Source: Danxiaibacter flavus
GTDB lineage: Bacteria > Bacteroidota > Bacteroidia > Chitinophagales > Chitinophagaceae
Reading direction: 5' to 3'
Assembly: GCF_041060425.1 (NCBI RefSeq)
Contig: NZ_JAULBC010000006.1
Location: forward strand, 124,001-188,000
DNA: 64,000 nt
The notes under the pieces are model-generated. The model saw only the letters and a list, made by a program, of their open reading frames with translations. It was not told the origin of the DNA and searched no databases. The translations under genes and the position numbers were made by a program. Within the stretch, counting starts at the first letter, position 1. Each line of letters begins with the position of its first letter. Shown in pieces: positions 33,075 to 41,845 of this stretch.

Positions 33075-33875
33075 TTAAAAATCTATTGTAAAATGTTGTT
33101 TCTCTTTGTTTTCTTTTCTGAAGAATACAATGCCGATAAAAAACAGGTCGATGCTTAAGGTTACTGCATTATGGTTCTTTACGTACTCCCATGCTTCCTC
33201 CATTTCGCTGCTCCAATGCACATCGTCAAAGATCAGTATACTGTATTCATGAATTTTCGGCAACAATGCATGAAAATAATTGATCGTCGGATCTTTCCGG
33301 TGATTGCCATCAAGGAACGCAAAGTCAATTTTTTGAGGAATCGTCTGCAAGGCATTATCGAGTGTTTCATCAAAATTGCCCTGGATAATGCGAATGTTGT
33401 TAAGGTTGAGTGATTGGAAATTTTCTGACGCAACTTTTGCGATCTCAGAAGCTCCCTCCATCGTAACTACTTCAGCATGTGTGTTGGCGCTTGCCATATA
33501 TGAAGTGGTAATGCCAAGAGAAGTTCCAAGTTCAAGTATTGTGTTTGGTTGATAGTAATTCACCATTCTGAATAGTAACTGGCTGAATTTGGCCGGCTTT
33601 AAAGCTGAATGAGCAATAGACGCAATGCTGCGCTGATAGTGGGAATTAACACGTGATCCCGCACCGAAATCTTCTATCATTAAAACTGCCCGATCTTTTT
33701 TCAGCTTATCGCGAAGGCGCTCTATTGCATTAAAAGAATAGAAAGTTCTTTTGTCGTTTAATACTTGTGTAATAAAATTGAAAACAAAAGGGGAGTGAAC
33801 ACCGTGCCCCTTGCCATTGGATGATTGAACCTTGTACCGTATGTATTTACGTAGCAACTGGAATTTTGAATACAT
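33075..33875 (-). CDS. O-methyltransferase-like SAM-dependent methyltransferase
   Basis: I choose the ATG at 33875 (266 residues, MYSKFQLLRKYIRYKVQSSN), since the longer start at 33932 has a poor leader. The N-terminal KGHGVHSPFVFNF is a conserved word of the Bacteroidota family. SAM-binding motifs are TILELGTSLGITTSY and VVTMEGASEIAKVA, with a FAFLDGNHR and IFDDVHWSSEM metal-site region like class I O-methyltransferases. The acceptor is unknown. It is a single gene without a signal peptide. Confidence 0.88.
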   Translation of the reverse strand: MYSKFQLLRKYIRYKVQSSNGKGHGVHSPFVFNFITQVLNDKRTFYSFNAIERLRDKLKKDRAVLMIEDFGAGSRVNSHYQRSIASIAHSALKPAKFSQLLFRMVNYYQPNTILELGTSLGITTSYMASANTHAEVVTMEGASEIAKVASENFQSLNLNNIRIIQGNFDETLDNALQTIPQKIDFAFLDGNHRKDPTINYFHALLPKIHEYSILIFDDVHWSSEMEEAWEYVKNHNAVTLSIDLFFIGIVFFRKENKEKQHFTIDF

Positions 33876-33916
33876 TCGGCGAAGATAAGGTGAAAGCTGT
33901 CGGAGAGGGCAAAGTA

Positions 33917-34013
33917 AAAATTCAAAAGTCAAAAATCAAAAAGTTCGAGGGTAAGGCCGGCTGATTCAGTGAAATACGGCTTTGCAAAGTCAAAATTTAA
34001 AAGTCAAAATAAG
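33917..34013. repeat. Repeat cluster, AAAGTCA family
   Basis: Words AATTCAA/AAGTCAA/AAATCAA repeat at 33917-33945 and AAAGTCA/AAATTTA at 33980-34013, beside the 5' end of the methyltransferase gene. Confidence 0.75.
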
Positions 34014-34075
34014 AAAGCGAGCGAAGTGAAGTTTGAATCTGCGAAGAACGGTATCAAGATGATAGAGCCTGCTTG

Positions 34076-34112
34076 TGGCTGATAGCTGACAGCTGACAGC
34101 TGACAGCTCACA
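34076..34112. repeat. Repeat cluster, AGCTGTC family at the folA stop codon
   Basis: On the minus strand the folA stop TGA sits inside the first word (GCTGTGAGCTGTCAGCTGTC) and the 7-mer continues leftward. Confidence 0.88.
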
Positions 34113-34605
34113 GCCTTTCCCACACCTGGAAGCTGTAATCGTAGGCATGGTGCGTGTCTTTGAAAAAATCCTGATTGGAAGTAAGTTTGAATGTTGATTC
34201 GTCTATAACCGGGAAGAAAGTGTCAGCATCTTCAAATATGTGATGCACGCGGGTTATGTAGATCTTGTCTGCTGTCTTGATGGCTTCTTTGTAAATTTCA
34301 CCGCCTCCAAGAATCATTAACTCTTTATAATCATTCTGCGCTGCAAGAAATTCCGCATCTCTAAGATTGCCCACGCTAACAATACCATCACCTTTAATAT
34401 CTTTTTGTCGTGTGATCACTATATTCATTCTGCCGTTTAGCGGTTTGCTGCAAAGCGATTCAAAGGTTTTTCTACCATAAGCTACCGGCATGCCCCATGT
34501 GATATTCTTGAAAAATCTCATATCATTGGGTAATCGCCACAATAATTCATTATTTTTTCCAATCGCATTATTAGTAGAAGCCGCAACAACAAGAGATGTA
34601 GTCAT
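34108..34605 (-). CDS. folA: Dihydrofolate reductase
   Basis: This 165-residue protein has all DHFR landmarks: SLVVAASTNNAIGKNNELLWRLP at the N-terminus with the Trp-Arg-Leu-Pro loop, acidic Asp in LPNDMRFFK, YGRKTFESL, the NADPH-binding ILGGGEIYKEAI and the terminal YDYSFQVWERL. It reduces dihydrofolate to tetrahydrofolate. Thymidylate synthase, which produces dihydrofolate, lies 235 bp upstream in the same direction. The two are functionally linked, though the repeat-filled gap makes a shared transcript uncertain. Confidence 0.97.
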   Translation of the reverse strand: MTTSLVVAASTNNAIGKNNELLWRLPNDMRFFKNITWGMPVAYGRKTFESLCSKPLNGRMNIVITRQKDIKGDGIVSVGNLRDAEFLAAQNDYKELMILGGGEIYKEAIKTADKIYITRVHHIFEDADTFFPVIDESTFKLTSNQDFFKDTHHAYDYSFQVWERL

Positions 34606-34610
34606 ATTAT

Positions 34611-34748
34611 AGCTTTCAGCCGTCAGCTATCAGCTTTCAGCTTTTGGGTTGTAAAATCTCACTATTCTTCTAAAACAAGTTTATATAGCTTTCAGCTATT
34701 AGCTTTTTTGGCTGTAAAATCTTACTATTCTTTTAAACATGTGTATAT
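34611..34748. repeat. Duplicated repeat block (AGCTATC words plus a ~40-bp unique segment)
   Basis: AGCTATC/AGCTTTC words at 34611-34640 are followed by GTTGTAAAATCTCACTATTC. Then both parts occur again (words at 34688-34703, and GCTGTAAAATCTTACTATTC from 34710), so a ~63-bp block is tandemly duplicated with drift. Confidence 0.8.
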
Positions 34749-34761
34749 ATCTTATCCCTCA

Positions 34762-34846
34762 ATTCTTCCTGTCTTACCAATCTTACGCGTCTTACGGTCT
34801 TACGATCTTACGATCTTACTGTCTTACTATCTTACTATCTTACACT
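34762..34846. repeat. Repeat cluster, GTAAGACA (8-bp) family at the thyA stop codon
   Basis: On the minus strand it reads GTAAGATA/GTAAGACA/GTAAGATC from the thyA stop codon leftward, about nine copies. The same pairing of families (AGCTATC on the left, GTAAGAC on the right) is found between purE and purK. Confidence 0.88.
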
Positions 34847-35637
34847 GCAACCGGTGCCTTAATTGCCGCATGATGCTGATAATTCTCCAATGTAAAATCT
34901 TCAAAATTAAAGCTGAAAATATCTTTCACTTCCGGGTTGATCTTCATCGTAGGAAGCGGATAGCATTCGCGTGATAACTGAAGTTTGGCTTGTTCCAGGT
35001 GATTGTTGTAAAGATGGACATCGCCGAAGGTATGGACAAAATCACCGACCTCCAGGTCACAAACCTGTGCGATCATCATGGTTAAAAGTGCGTAAGATGC
35101 AATGTTAAACGGAACACCGAGAAATACATCCGCACTTCTCTGGTAGAGCTGGCAGCTCAATTTTCCATCAGCAACATAAAATTGAAAAAGTGCATGACAA
35201 GGCATCAGCGCCATTTTGGGAAGATCTGCTACGTTCCAGGCACTGACTATAATGCGCCTGCTGTCAGGATTATTTTTCAGTTGCTTGATCACATCGCTGA
35301 TCTGGTCGATTTCCAGCTGATTGTCGCCACCGGTCCATCTGCGCCACTGTTTTCCATAAACTGGTCCCAGTTCGCCATTTTCATCAGCCCATTCGTCCCA
35401 GATACTTACGCCGTGATCTTTAAGATATTTAATGTTGGTTTCACCTTTCAGAAACCACAGCAATTCGTAAATAATACTTTTTACGTGAACCTTTTTTGTT
35501 GTCACTAACGGAAAGCCTTCTTTCAGGTTGAACCGCATCTGGTAACCAAAACAACTTAAAGTGCCCGTACCGGTGCGGTCGGTTTTAGAAGCGCCGTTAT
35601 CAAGTATATATTGTAGTAATTGCTGGTATTGCTGCAT
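34840..35637 (-). CDS. thyA: Thymidylate synthase
   Basis: The ATG at 35637 gives the standard 265-residue length (MQQYQQLLQYILDNG). Catalytic Cys147 is in MPCHALFQFYV, preceded by the phosphate-binding Arg pair in NPDSRRIIVSAWN. QLYQRSADVFLGVPFNIASYA and FVHTFGDVHLYNNH are also present. The C-terminal tail ends ...IKAPVAV as usual. It methylates dUMP with methylene-THF, yielding dihydrofolate for FolA downstream. The last codons run straight into the 8-bp repeat. Confidence 0.98.
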   Translation of the reverse strand: MQQYQQLLQYILDNGASKTDRTGTGTLSCFGYQMRFNLKEGFPLVTTKKVHVKSIIYELLWFLKGETNIKYLKDHGVSIWDEWADENGELGPVYGKQWRRWTGGDNQLEIDQISDVIKQLKNNPDSRRIIVSAWNVADLPKMALMPCHALFQFYVADGKLSCQLYQRSADVFLGVPFNIASYALLTMMIAQVCDLEVGDFVHTFGDVHLYNNHLEQAKLQLSRECYPLPTMKINPEVKDIFSFNFEDFTLENYQHHAAIKAPVAV

Positions 35638-35689
35638 AATTTTAGTCTTTAGCTCAAAACGAAAAGAAACAAGTAACAACTAACGCGTA

Positions 35690-36877
35690 TTACGAAGCCT
35701 TTCTTCTTTCCAGTTCCTTTTTTAATAAACCCAGTTCCCTGCCTGTTTGTCCGCTGATGCTCGTGTTCTCCTGTGCGCGACGCATAAGGTAAGGAATTAC
35801 ATCGTTAATCGGGCCGAAGGGAAGGTATTTACTCACCGCATAACCGGCTTTGGCCAGGTTGAAGGTAATGTTATCGCTCATGCCATACAGCTGAGAGAAA
35901 TGAACATTCGGGTGATTGTGTTTCCAGCCTTTTTCGTCGAGTAACCTGGCTGCCAGCATGTTGCTTGCTTCATTGTGAGAAGCTACGATGGCAGCTATTT
36001 TATCCAGGTGCTCAATACAAAATGTCACAGCAGCATCGTAGTCGCGGTCTGTCGCTTCTTTATCAGGCTGAATAGGAGAAGGGTAGCCCATTTCCAGTGC
36101 GCGGGCTCTTTCTTTTTCCATATAAGCGCCACGAACCAGTTTCACGCCAAGAATAAAATCCTGCTGCTGAGCTATCTGGTATGACATTTTCAAAAAGTTG
36201 AGCCTGTCGTGACGGTACATTTGTATGGTATTGAAAACGATGGCTTTATCCTTATTGAATATTTCCATCATTTCCATGGTAAGTCTGTCAACAGGGTCCT
36301 GTATCCAGCTTTCTTCAGCATCAATCAGCACTCCAATTCCCTTTTCGGCGGCATCTTCACAAATACGGAACATTCTTTCACGAACCTTGTTCCATTCCGC
36401 CATCTCTTCTTCATGATCATGTATGCCACTTCTTAAACGAGGAGCTTCGTTCAGGGTTTGCAGCAGACCGAAACGTGCAATTCCGGTTACTTTTACACTT
36501 ATGAATGGCACATTTTTGCGTGATGCTGCAAAATCTATCACTTTGATAAATTCTTCAGTGGCATGCTCAAAACTTTCTTCGCCTTCCTTGCCTTCAACCC
36601 CGTAGTCCAGAATGACATTTACATTATAGTTGCCAAGCATATCACTGATGGCAGAAGTTTCGTTGAGCGTTTCGCCACCCACAAAATGCTTGAAAATGGT
36701 TTTTCTTACGATCCCCTTTATTGGTAAACCGGTTTTCATAATGAAGGGTGTAAGGCGTGCCCCAAAAGTTACAAACATAGGGTAATGCATGGTTTGTAAT
36801 AGCCTTTTGGCGCTTTTTAGTTCTTTGTAGGACTTGTACGCGAATGCGGTTTCTGTGTTGTCAAAAGATAGATCCAT
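35690..36877 (-). CDS. Proline dehydrogenase
   Basis: This 395-residue FAD enzyme has the PRODH-barrel segments LDYGVEGKEGEESF, VLIDAEESWIQDPVD and the signature LVRGAYMEKERARALEMGYP, with a C-terminal LPFGPINDVIPYLMRRAQEN. It oxidises proline to pyrroline-5-carboxylate. It is the monofunctional form without the P5C dehydrogenase domain, which must be encoded elsewhere. It lies 52 bp 5' of the thyA start on the same strand, but the functions are not linked. Confidence 0.95.
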   Translation of the reverse strand: MDLSFDNTETAFAYKSYKELKSAKRLLQTMHYPMFVTFGARLTPFIMKTGLPIKGIVRKTIFKHFVGGETLNETSAISDMLGNYNVNVILDYGVEGKEGEESFEHATEEFIKVIDFAASRKNVPFISVKVTGIARFGLLQTLNEAPRLRSGIHDHEEEMAEWNKVRERMFRICEDAAEKGIGVLIDAEESWIQDPVDRLTMEMMEIFNKDKAIVFNTIQMYRHDRLNFLKMSYQIAQQQDFILGVKLVRGAYMEKERARALEMGYPSPIQPDKEATDRDYDAAVTFCIEHLDKIAAIVASHNEASNMLAARLLDEKGWKHNHPNVHFSQLYGMSDNITFNLAKAGYAVSKYLPFGPINDVIPYLMRRAQENTSISGQTGRELGLLKKELERRKAS

Positions 36878-36941
36878 ATCATGCTGCTTTCCAGCTGCGA
36901 ATATCGGTAGACTGTTGTTAAGTAAAAAATGAAATATGAAA

Positions 36942-37146
36942 ATGTATTATGTACAATGTACGATATATGGTGTACGATGTACGATGTAAATCAACGCCGG
37001 AGCCTAGTGCTATTTATGACGTTTTAAGTACGAAGTACGGTACGAAGTACGGCAGGTGCGGCAGCGTGAGCAAAGAACGGATTAATAATTGTGCGGTCAG
37101 CGGCCTGATATGATGTTTTAAGTACGAAGTACGAGGTACGAAGTAC
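36942..37146. repeat. Repeat clusters, GTACGAT and GTACTTC families
   Basis: GTACGAT-type words at 36942-36986 read rightward from the proline dehydrogenase start. GTACGAAGTACG words at 37027-37050 and 37118-37146 are near-palindromic and their polarity is ambiguous. The 36878-37375 spacer holds no gene. Confidence 0.82.
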
Positions 37147-37217
37147 GTCAGGTGCGACAACGTGAGTTAATAATGAACTGCGAATCGTTCGGTCTGGGAC
37201 GGATTTCTTTGGCAAGC

Positions 37218-37350
37218 TTACGGACACTTACACCTCAAACCTCAAACCTCAAACCTTACACCTTACGCCTGAAACCTGATACCTGATGGCTGATAGCTGA
37301 TAGCTAATAGCTAATGGCTCACAGCTCACTGCTGATAGCTAACAGCTTTC
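37218..37350. repeat. Composite repeat cluster before the thioesterase gene (reading leftward)
   Basis: CCTCAAA, CCTGATA and GCTGATA/GCTAATA words form an almost unbroken ~130-bp run that ends 4 bp before the thioesterase -7 box. They are the complements of GGTATCA- and AGCTATT-type words. Confidence 0.88.
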
Positions 37351-37353
37351 CGC

Positions 37354-37361
37354 TATCTTCG
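37354..37361 (+). promoter_or_regulatory. Candidate -7 box of the thioesterase gene
   Basis: TATCTTCG lies 14 bp before the ATG at 37376, leaving a very short leader. Confidence 0.55.
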
Positions 37362-37375
37362 CACAAATTTTAATA

Positions 37376-37894
37376 ATGGAAGAAAAAAGAGCCTCAGATA
37401 GTTTTACTATTATGAATGAGCTTGTGCTACCTAACGACACCAACGTTTTTGGAAATCTGATGGGGGGAAGGTTAATGTACTGGATGGATATTGCTGCCGC
37501 AATGGCTGCCGGCAAACACTGCAATGCACCCTGCATGACTGCCAGTGTTGACAATCTGAGTTTTAAAAATCCGATAAAACTTGGAAATATTGTACATATA
37601 GAAGCGAAGATCTCAAGGGCTTTTAATACATCTATGGAAATTCACCTGCGTGTTTGGGGTGAAGATTCGCTGCATCAATATTCATACGAAAGCAATGAGG
37701 CTTATTTCACTTTCGTGGCGCTGGATCCCAACGGTAAACCAAGGCCGGTACCTGCTGTTATCCCTGAAACAGAAGTAGAAAAGAAATTATATGATGGCGC
37801 TTTAAGAAGAAGGCAACTTCGTCTTGTACTTGCCGGCAAAATGAAACCGGATGATGCGGTTGAGCTGAAGGCGTTTTTTGTGCAGGCGCAGTAG
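37376..37894 (+). CDS. Acyl-CoA thioesterase (hotdog fold, YciA/BACH-like)
   Basis: This 172-residue single hotdog domain starts with the family signature LPNDTNVFGNLMGGRLMYW, in which the Asn/Asp residues lie at the active site, followed by MDIAAAMAAGKHCNAPCMTA, SVDNLSFKNPIKLGNIVHIEA and EAYFTFVALDPNGKPRPVP. It hydrolyses acyl-CoA to free CoA and fatty acid, perhaps maintaining the CoA pool. The 7-bp repeat CTTAAAG starts two bases after its stop codon. Confidence 0.94.
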   Translation: MEEKRASDSFTIMNELVLPNDTNVFGNLMGGRLMYWMDIAAAMAAGKHCNAPCMTASVDNLSFKNPIKLGNIVHIEAKISRAFNTSMEIHLRVWGEDSLHQYSYESNEAYFTFVALDPNGKPRPVPAVIPETEVEKKLYDGALRRRQLRLVLAGKMKPDDAVELKAFFVQAQ

Positions 37895-38064
37895 GAAGCT
37901 TAAAGCCTAAAGCTTAAAGCTTAAAGCCTAAAGCAAGGTGCAAGTTGTACGATGTGCTTTTAGTTTTAAGAATAAGTGAAATCATCGAAAGCGGAAAATT
38001 TTCTGAAGGGTCAGGAACATTAGGTTTGTAAATCGTACATCGTACACCGTACATCGTACATTGA
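37895..38064. repeat. Opposed repeat clusters CTTAAAG (left) and GTACGAT (right)
   Basis: CTTAAAG/CCTAAAG words run rightward from the thioesterase stop (37895-37935). GTACGAT words run leftward from the FAD oxidoreductase stop (about 38029-38064). The two genes are convergent and I see no conventional terminator between them. Confidence 0.86.
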
Positions 38065-38065
38065 A

Positions 38066-39265
38066 TCATCTCTCAAAGCCAAACACATTCTTCCCCCTCT
38101 TTCCTCGGCAAATGAAATCCCTGATCATTTGTGCGGCGATTACGCTGAATGTTATGCCATTGCCGCCGAAGCCGAGCGCGAAATAAGTATGGGGATGTTG
38201 TTTTACACTACCGATATATGGAAGGCCGTCTTTCGTAGAAGCAAAAGTTCCTGCCCACTGAAAATCTGTTTTAAAAGGAATATCCGGAAACAACGATGCA
38301 AAGCTTCTCTCCAGTTGTTTGGTTTTCTGTGGAATCAAGGCGTCTCTTTTTTTTGATCCCCTGAAATACTCATCCTTTCCGCCAATTACGATCCGGTTTG
38401 TGGCGGTTGTGCGCAAATAGAGATACGGGACAGCAGTTTCCCAGATTAGTGAATTCCTGTGCCAGAACTTACTATTGTTAAATGGTTCGCTGATGATGGC
38501 GTAAGTTGAATGCAGCGTTTGCACTTTTTGCCGGATATATTGTTGCGCTTCATAGCCGCAGGCAATAACCAGTTTTTTTGCCCTGATCTTTTTTTGAGAA
38601 TCAGTAATCAGTTCCACTCCACGTTTGACATGGTGAATTTCTTCAACTTTTGTATGATCATAAATGCGAACGGATTTTTTTATGCAACTATTAAGTAAGG
38701 CATGCGTTAGTGCATAGGCATCAATCTCCGCTGCATCCCTGGAAAGAATGCCTCCGCCTTTTCTAAAGCCGAATTTATTCTGGATATCAATATCACTCAG
38801 CCATTCTACTTTAATACCTGCTGCTTTTCTTGCATTGTACTCAGCTTCCAACGCGGGAACATGTTTTTGCGTTGATGCAAATTGAAAGCTGTTTCGTTTT
38901 TTAAACGAGGTCTCATCTTTCAGATGATGAATAATTTCTTCCAGATCATAAATGGATTGTCTGCACACCAGGTAACTTTCTATTGCTGCGGACTCCCCAA
39001 CTTTTTCTTTAAGCTTAACCAAAGACGTGTCAATTTCATATTGAAGCAGTGATGTGCTTGCGGCTGTACTTCCCGTTCCAACATGGCGCTTGTCAACAAT
39101 TGTTACATCAAATCCTGCTTTATTCAAATGGTAAGCAACAAGGCTGCCAGTTACCCCTGCGCCAATAATTGCCACATCTGTAGAAACGTTTTCATTTAGG
39201 GATGGATAACTTTTCATCAGGCCATGTTCCAATAGCCAGTAAGGATAATCCGATCGTAGATCCAT
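38066..39265 (-). CDS. FAD-dependent oxidoreductase (DAO family)
   Basis: The ATG at 39265 gives 399 residues starting MDLRSDYPYWLLEHGLM; longer starts have no support. The Rossmann dinucleotide motif is VAIIGAGVTGSLVAYHLNKAG, and the second FAD contact is around KKLVIACGYEAQQYI. The C-terminal GYSKR-like region reads DGLPYIGSVKQHPHTYFALGFGGNGITFS. DAO enzymes oxidise amines or amino acids (glycine/sarcosine oxidase, D-amino-acid dehydrogenase); the substrate here is unknown. Confidence 0.9.
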   Translation of the reverse strand: MDLRSDYPYWLLEHGLMKSYPSLNENVSTDVAIIGAGVTGSLVAYHLNKAGFDVTIVDKRHVGTGSTAASTSLLQYEIDTSLVKLKEKVGESAAIESYLVCRQSIYDLEEIIHHLKDETSFKKRNSFQFASTQKHVPALEAEYNARKAAGIKVEWLSDIDIQNKFGFRKGGGILSRDAAEIDAYALTHALLNSCIKKSVRIYDHTKVEEIHHVKRGVELITDSQKKIRAKKLVIACGYEAQQYIRQKVQTLHSTYAIISEPFNNSKFWHRNSLIWETAVPYLYLRTTATNRIVIGGKDEYFRGSKKRDALIPQKTKQLERSFASLFPDIPFKTDFQWAGTFASTKDGLPYIGSVKQHPHTYFALGFGGNGITFSVIAAQMIRDFICRGKRGKNVFGFER

Positions 39266-39413
39266 TTTACACGTTATTGTGGTTAATAATACACATAATG
39301 GTACACTGTTAATCAATTTACGGTAATAAAACATCTGTTTCCGGCTTTGCATCAAAACTGGCAATATTTTTTATTACAGTATTCATATTGTTTAAAATTA
39401 AAATTGTATCACT

Positions 39414-39569
39414 ATGAGAAGTATATTGTACGTAGTGGCTGTTATTCTTGTTATAGGTTGGTTGCTGGGATTTTTTGTATATAGCGCCGGAGGTTTGATC
39501 CATATTCTTTTGGTGCTGGCAATTATATCAATCCTGCTCTCATTTATTAACAGGGGACCAAGTGTTTAA
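39414..39569 (+). CDS. Small two-helix membrane protein, lmo0937-like
   Basis: This 51-residue protein, MRSILYVVAVILVIGWLLGF..., has two membrane helices (3-22 and 28-44) joined by YSAGGLIHIL. The pattern 'L-x-x-WLLGFF-x-x-x-x-GGLIHILLVLAIISILL-x-x-xxRGP' matches the lmo0937/DUF5670 family of small membrane proteins common in Bacteroidota and Firmicutes and linked to envelope stress only by association. It is divergent from the FAD oxidoreductase gene. Confidence 0.88.
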   Translation: MRSILYVVAVILVIGWLLGFFVYSAGGLIHILLVLAIISILLSFINRGPSV

Positions 39570-39608
39570 TGTCGCTCTGGCCACATTCACTGTTTTTACC
39601 GGGCATGA

Positions 39609-40397
39609 TCAGGTTATGCCCGGTAATTTAATTCCAGCAGAAACGAGCGCGTTTATTAAGAGCCTTTGAACTGCAAATCTGCTTTCCTCAAACTGGTCGG
39701 CGTCAACCCACGCCTGGGTACGTATCCGGTATCCATCAGGTTCTATTAAAGAGATTCCTATTTCAGGTACAGGGTCATCCTTTACTTTGTCTGATTTTGC
39801 AAGTGCATCCTGTATAATTGATCTGATTTTCTCGAAGTCAAAGCTAAAGTTGAACTTAAATTCAACGTCCATTCTTCTTATGCCATTTTTACTGATGTTT
39901 ACAATTACTTCGTTAGAGAGCTTGCTATTGGGGATAATCACTGTTTTATTATCCAATGTTATAATAACGGTATAGAAAAGCTGAATAGAATTAACAATCC
40001 CATCCTGACCCTGTGCAACAATATTATCGCCAATCTTATACGGCTTTAGCAATAAAATAAGAATGCCACTGGTAAAATTCTGAAGTGTACCGGAAAGAGC
40101 CAGCCCAAATGCAACACCGAGGGCGCCTACAAATGCCGCAAAAATGGTCATTTTTACCCCGATGACCTGCATTACGGCAAGAATTACAACAATTTGTAAA
40201 ACAGTCGTTATGAGGCTGAGTAAAAACGGCTTCAACGATGAGTCTACTTCGTGTTTTGAAATCATATTGCTGAACCATCGCTTCAAAAGGCGAATGGTCC
40301 AGAATCCAATGACGAGCAGAACAAGTCCTATGAGAACTTTGGGTCCGACGTTGGATATCCAGTTAACAAACTTGCTGTAGAAAGTGTGGAAATTCAT
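39609..40397 (-). CDS. Small-conductance mechanosensitive channel (MscS family)
   Basis: This 262-residue protein has three membrane helices (about 15-33, 60-80, 88-118). Helix 3 has the MscS pore pattern of alternating Gly and Ala (FVGALGVAFGLALSGTLQNF), followed by LLLKPYKIGDNIVAQGQDG and PNSKLSNEVIVNIS of the beta domain, and a C-terminal alpha/beta domain. It opens under membrane tension to release solutes during osmotic downshock. The last codons overlap a 9-bp ACCGGGCAT/ATGCCCGGT hairpin (39597-39623) that may aid transcript ending. Confidence 0.95.
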   Translation of the reverse strand: MNFHTFYSKFVNWISNVGPKVLIGLVLLVIGFWTIRLLKRWFSNMISKHEVDSSLKPFLLSLITTVLQIVVILAVMQVIGVKMTIFAAFVGALGVAFGLALSGTLQNFTSGILILLLKPYKIGDNIVAQGQDGIVNSIQLFYTVIITLDNKTVIIPNSKLSNEVIVNISKNGIRRMDVEFKFNFSFDFEKIRSIIQDALAKSDKVKDDPVPEIGISLIEPDGYRIRTQAWVDADQFEESRFAVQRLLINALVSAGIKLPGIT

Positions 40398-40604
40398 GCT
40401 GGTTTTTCGATACTACTTTGAAAATTATGCCAGATGTAAAGGGCAGGATGCTTCTGATGATCGCACCTGGAAATGTATTTAGAAACAAGAGAATGTGTGG
40501 CTGTGGCCTCTTGCAGGGACTTATTCGTTCTTAAGATCCTGTTGAAACACACTTGATTTCTGTTTGGCATAATAGCTGTGAAAAAGAAACTATAAACTAT
40601 TACC

Positions 40605-40952
40605 ATGAAAAGTTCCACAGAAGAAATGAATACACCGGTCCAGATTATTGAACGGTTAAGAAAAAATGGTTATGATCACGAATTCAGATGGAAACCCGGC
40701 GGGTTGGCTATAGAGGATAAACTGTACAAACCAAGTCAGCTGAAAATTATTAAAACCTACAGGTTTGAAGGTTTTTCTGATCCGTCTGATATGTCTGTAA
40801 TATATGTTATTGAAGCAGATGATCATACAATCGGCTGGAGTATGGATGCCTATGGCGCTTACAGCAGTCATGAAGATGAAGCCGGTTATGATAACATTAT
40901 GCGAATGATACCTGTTGAAGGAAGAGATGAGCAACTGTTATTCAAGGTATAA
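40605..40952 (+). CDS. Small conserved Bacteroidota protein
   Basis: This 115-residue acidic protein has IIERLRKNGYDHEFRWK, a central FEGFSDPSDMSVIYVIEADD and GWSMDAYGAY. The combination 'L-x-x-x-GY-x-x-x-F ... F-x-G-x-S-x-P-x-x-x-x-x-Y-x-IE ... DAYG-Y' is that of a small protein widespread in Bacteroidota and often labelled, without good reason, as phosphoribosylpyrophosphate synthetase; it has no PRPP-synthetase motif. Function unknown. It lies 23 bp before the SDR gene and may share its transcript. Confidence 0.75.
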   Translation: MKSSTEEMNTPVQIIERLRKNGYDHEFRWKPGGLAIEDKLYKPSQLKIIKTYRFEGFSDPSDMSVIYVIEADDHTIGWSMDAYGAYSSHEDEAGYDNIMRMIPVEGRDEQLLFKV

Positions 40953-40975
40953 GATTATCACTATAATTATCCTGT

Positions 40976-41839
40976 ATGCAAAAAGCAAAACCACCTAAAA
41001 AACAGCGGCCGGAACAAAAGATCAGAAGCAGACAGGGCAAGGAGGAAAAAATGACTCCGGAACCGGTTTATTACAAGGAAAATCGGGATAAAAAGTTATT
41101 GGGCAAAGTGATCCTGATTACCGGAGGAGACAGTGGGATAGGACGCGCAGTTGCAGTGGCCTGCGCACAGGAAGGGGCTGATATTGCCATTGTTTATAAA
41201 GAAGACGATAGAGATGCAAAAGTCACTAAAAGCGAAGTAGAACTCCAGGACAGGGCATGCCTGATTTTACGCGCAAATATCACCTCTCCGGCTAATTGCA
41301 AAAAGGTTATTGAGAAAGTGACCGGCCATTTTCAAAAACTGGATGTGCTTATCAATAATGCTGCGGTTCAGTTTCCTCAAAAAGAACTGTCCGCCATTAC
41401 CGAAAAGCAATTGCTAACGACATTCCAGACGAATATATTCTCACAGTTTTACATGTGCCAGGCTGCTGAACCTTATTTAAAAAAGGGTAGCTCAATTATT
41501 AATACTACTTCTGTTACAGCTTATCGCGGCAGCAATCATTTGCTGGATTATTCAGCAACGAAAGGAGCCATCGTTACTTTCACAAGATCACTGAGTGCAT
41601 ATTTTGTTGATAAGGGTGTGCGTGTCAATGGCGTAGCGCCCGGCCCCATCTGGACTCCGCTAATTCCGACAACATTTGATCCCGGACATGTCGCCAGCTT
41701 TGGTTCGGAAGTACCTATGGCCAGGGCTGGGCAGCCTGTGGAAGTTGCAGGTTGTTATGTTTTTCTCGCCAGCGATGATAGCAGCTACATGACCGGCCAG
41801 GTGCTTCATCCGAATGGGGGAGAGATTATTAATGGGTAG
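40976..41839 (+). CDS. Short-chain dehydrogenase/reductase (YghA-like)
   Basis: This 287-residue cytoplasmic SDR has an N-terminal basic extension (1-45) of the kind seen in YghA/general-stress SDRs. The cofactor motif is TGGDSGIGRAVA, then VLINNAAVQ, catalytic Ser in NTTSVTAYRG and Tyr-x-x-x-Lys in YSATKGAIV, and the tail GQVLHPNGGEIING. Members reduce aldehydes or ketones with NAD(P)H and are induced under general stress in several bacteria. Neighbouring small genes of stress-related families (lmo0937-like, PA2169-like) fit that theme, but this is inference. Confidence 0.94.
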   Translation: MQKAKPPKKQRPEQKIRSRQGKEEKMTPEPVYYKENRDKKLLGKVILITGGDSGIGRAVAVACAQEGADIAIVYKEDDRDAKVTKSEVELQDRACLILRANITSPANCKKVIEKVTGHFQKLDVLINNAAVQFPQKELSAITEKQLLTTFQTNIFSQFYMCQAAEPYLKKGSSIINTTSVTAYRGSNHLLDYSATKGAIVTFTRSLSAYFVDKGVRVNGVAPGPIWTPLIPTTFDPGHVASFGSEVPMARAGQPVEVAGCYVFLASDDSSYMTGQVLHPNGGEIING

Positions 41840-41845
41840 GGGTGG

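Noticed and set aside
40605..40952. Phosphoribosylpyrophosphate synthetase
   Set aside because: Homologues often carry this name, but the 115-residue protein lacks any PRPP synthetase motif and is far too short.
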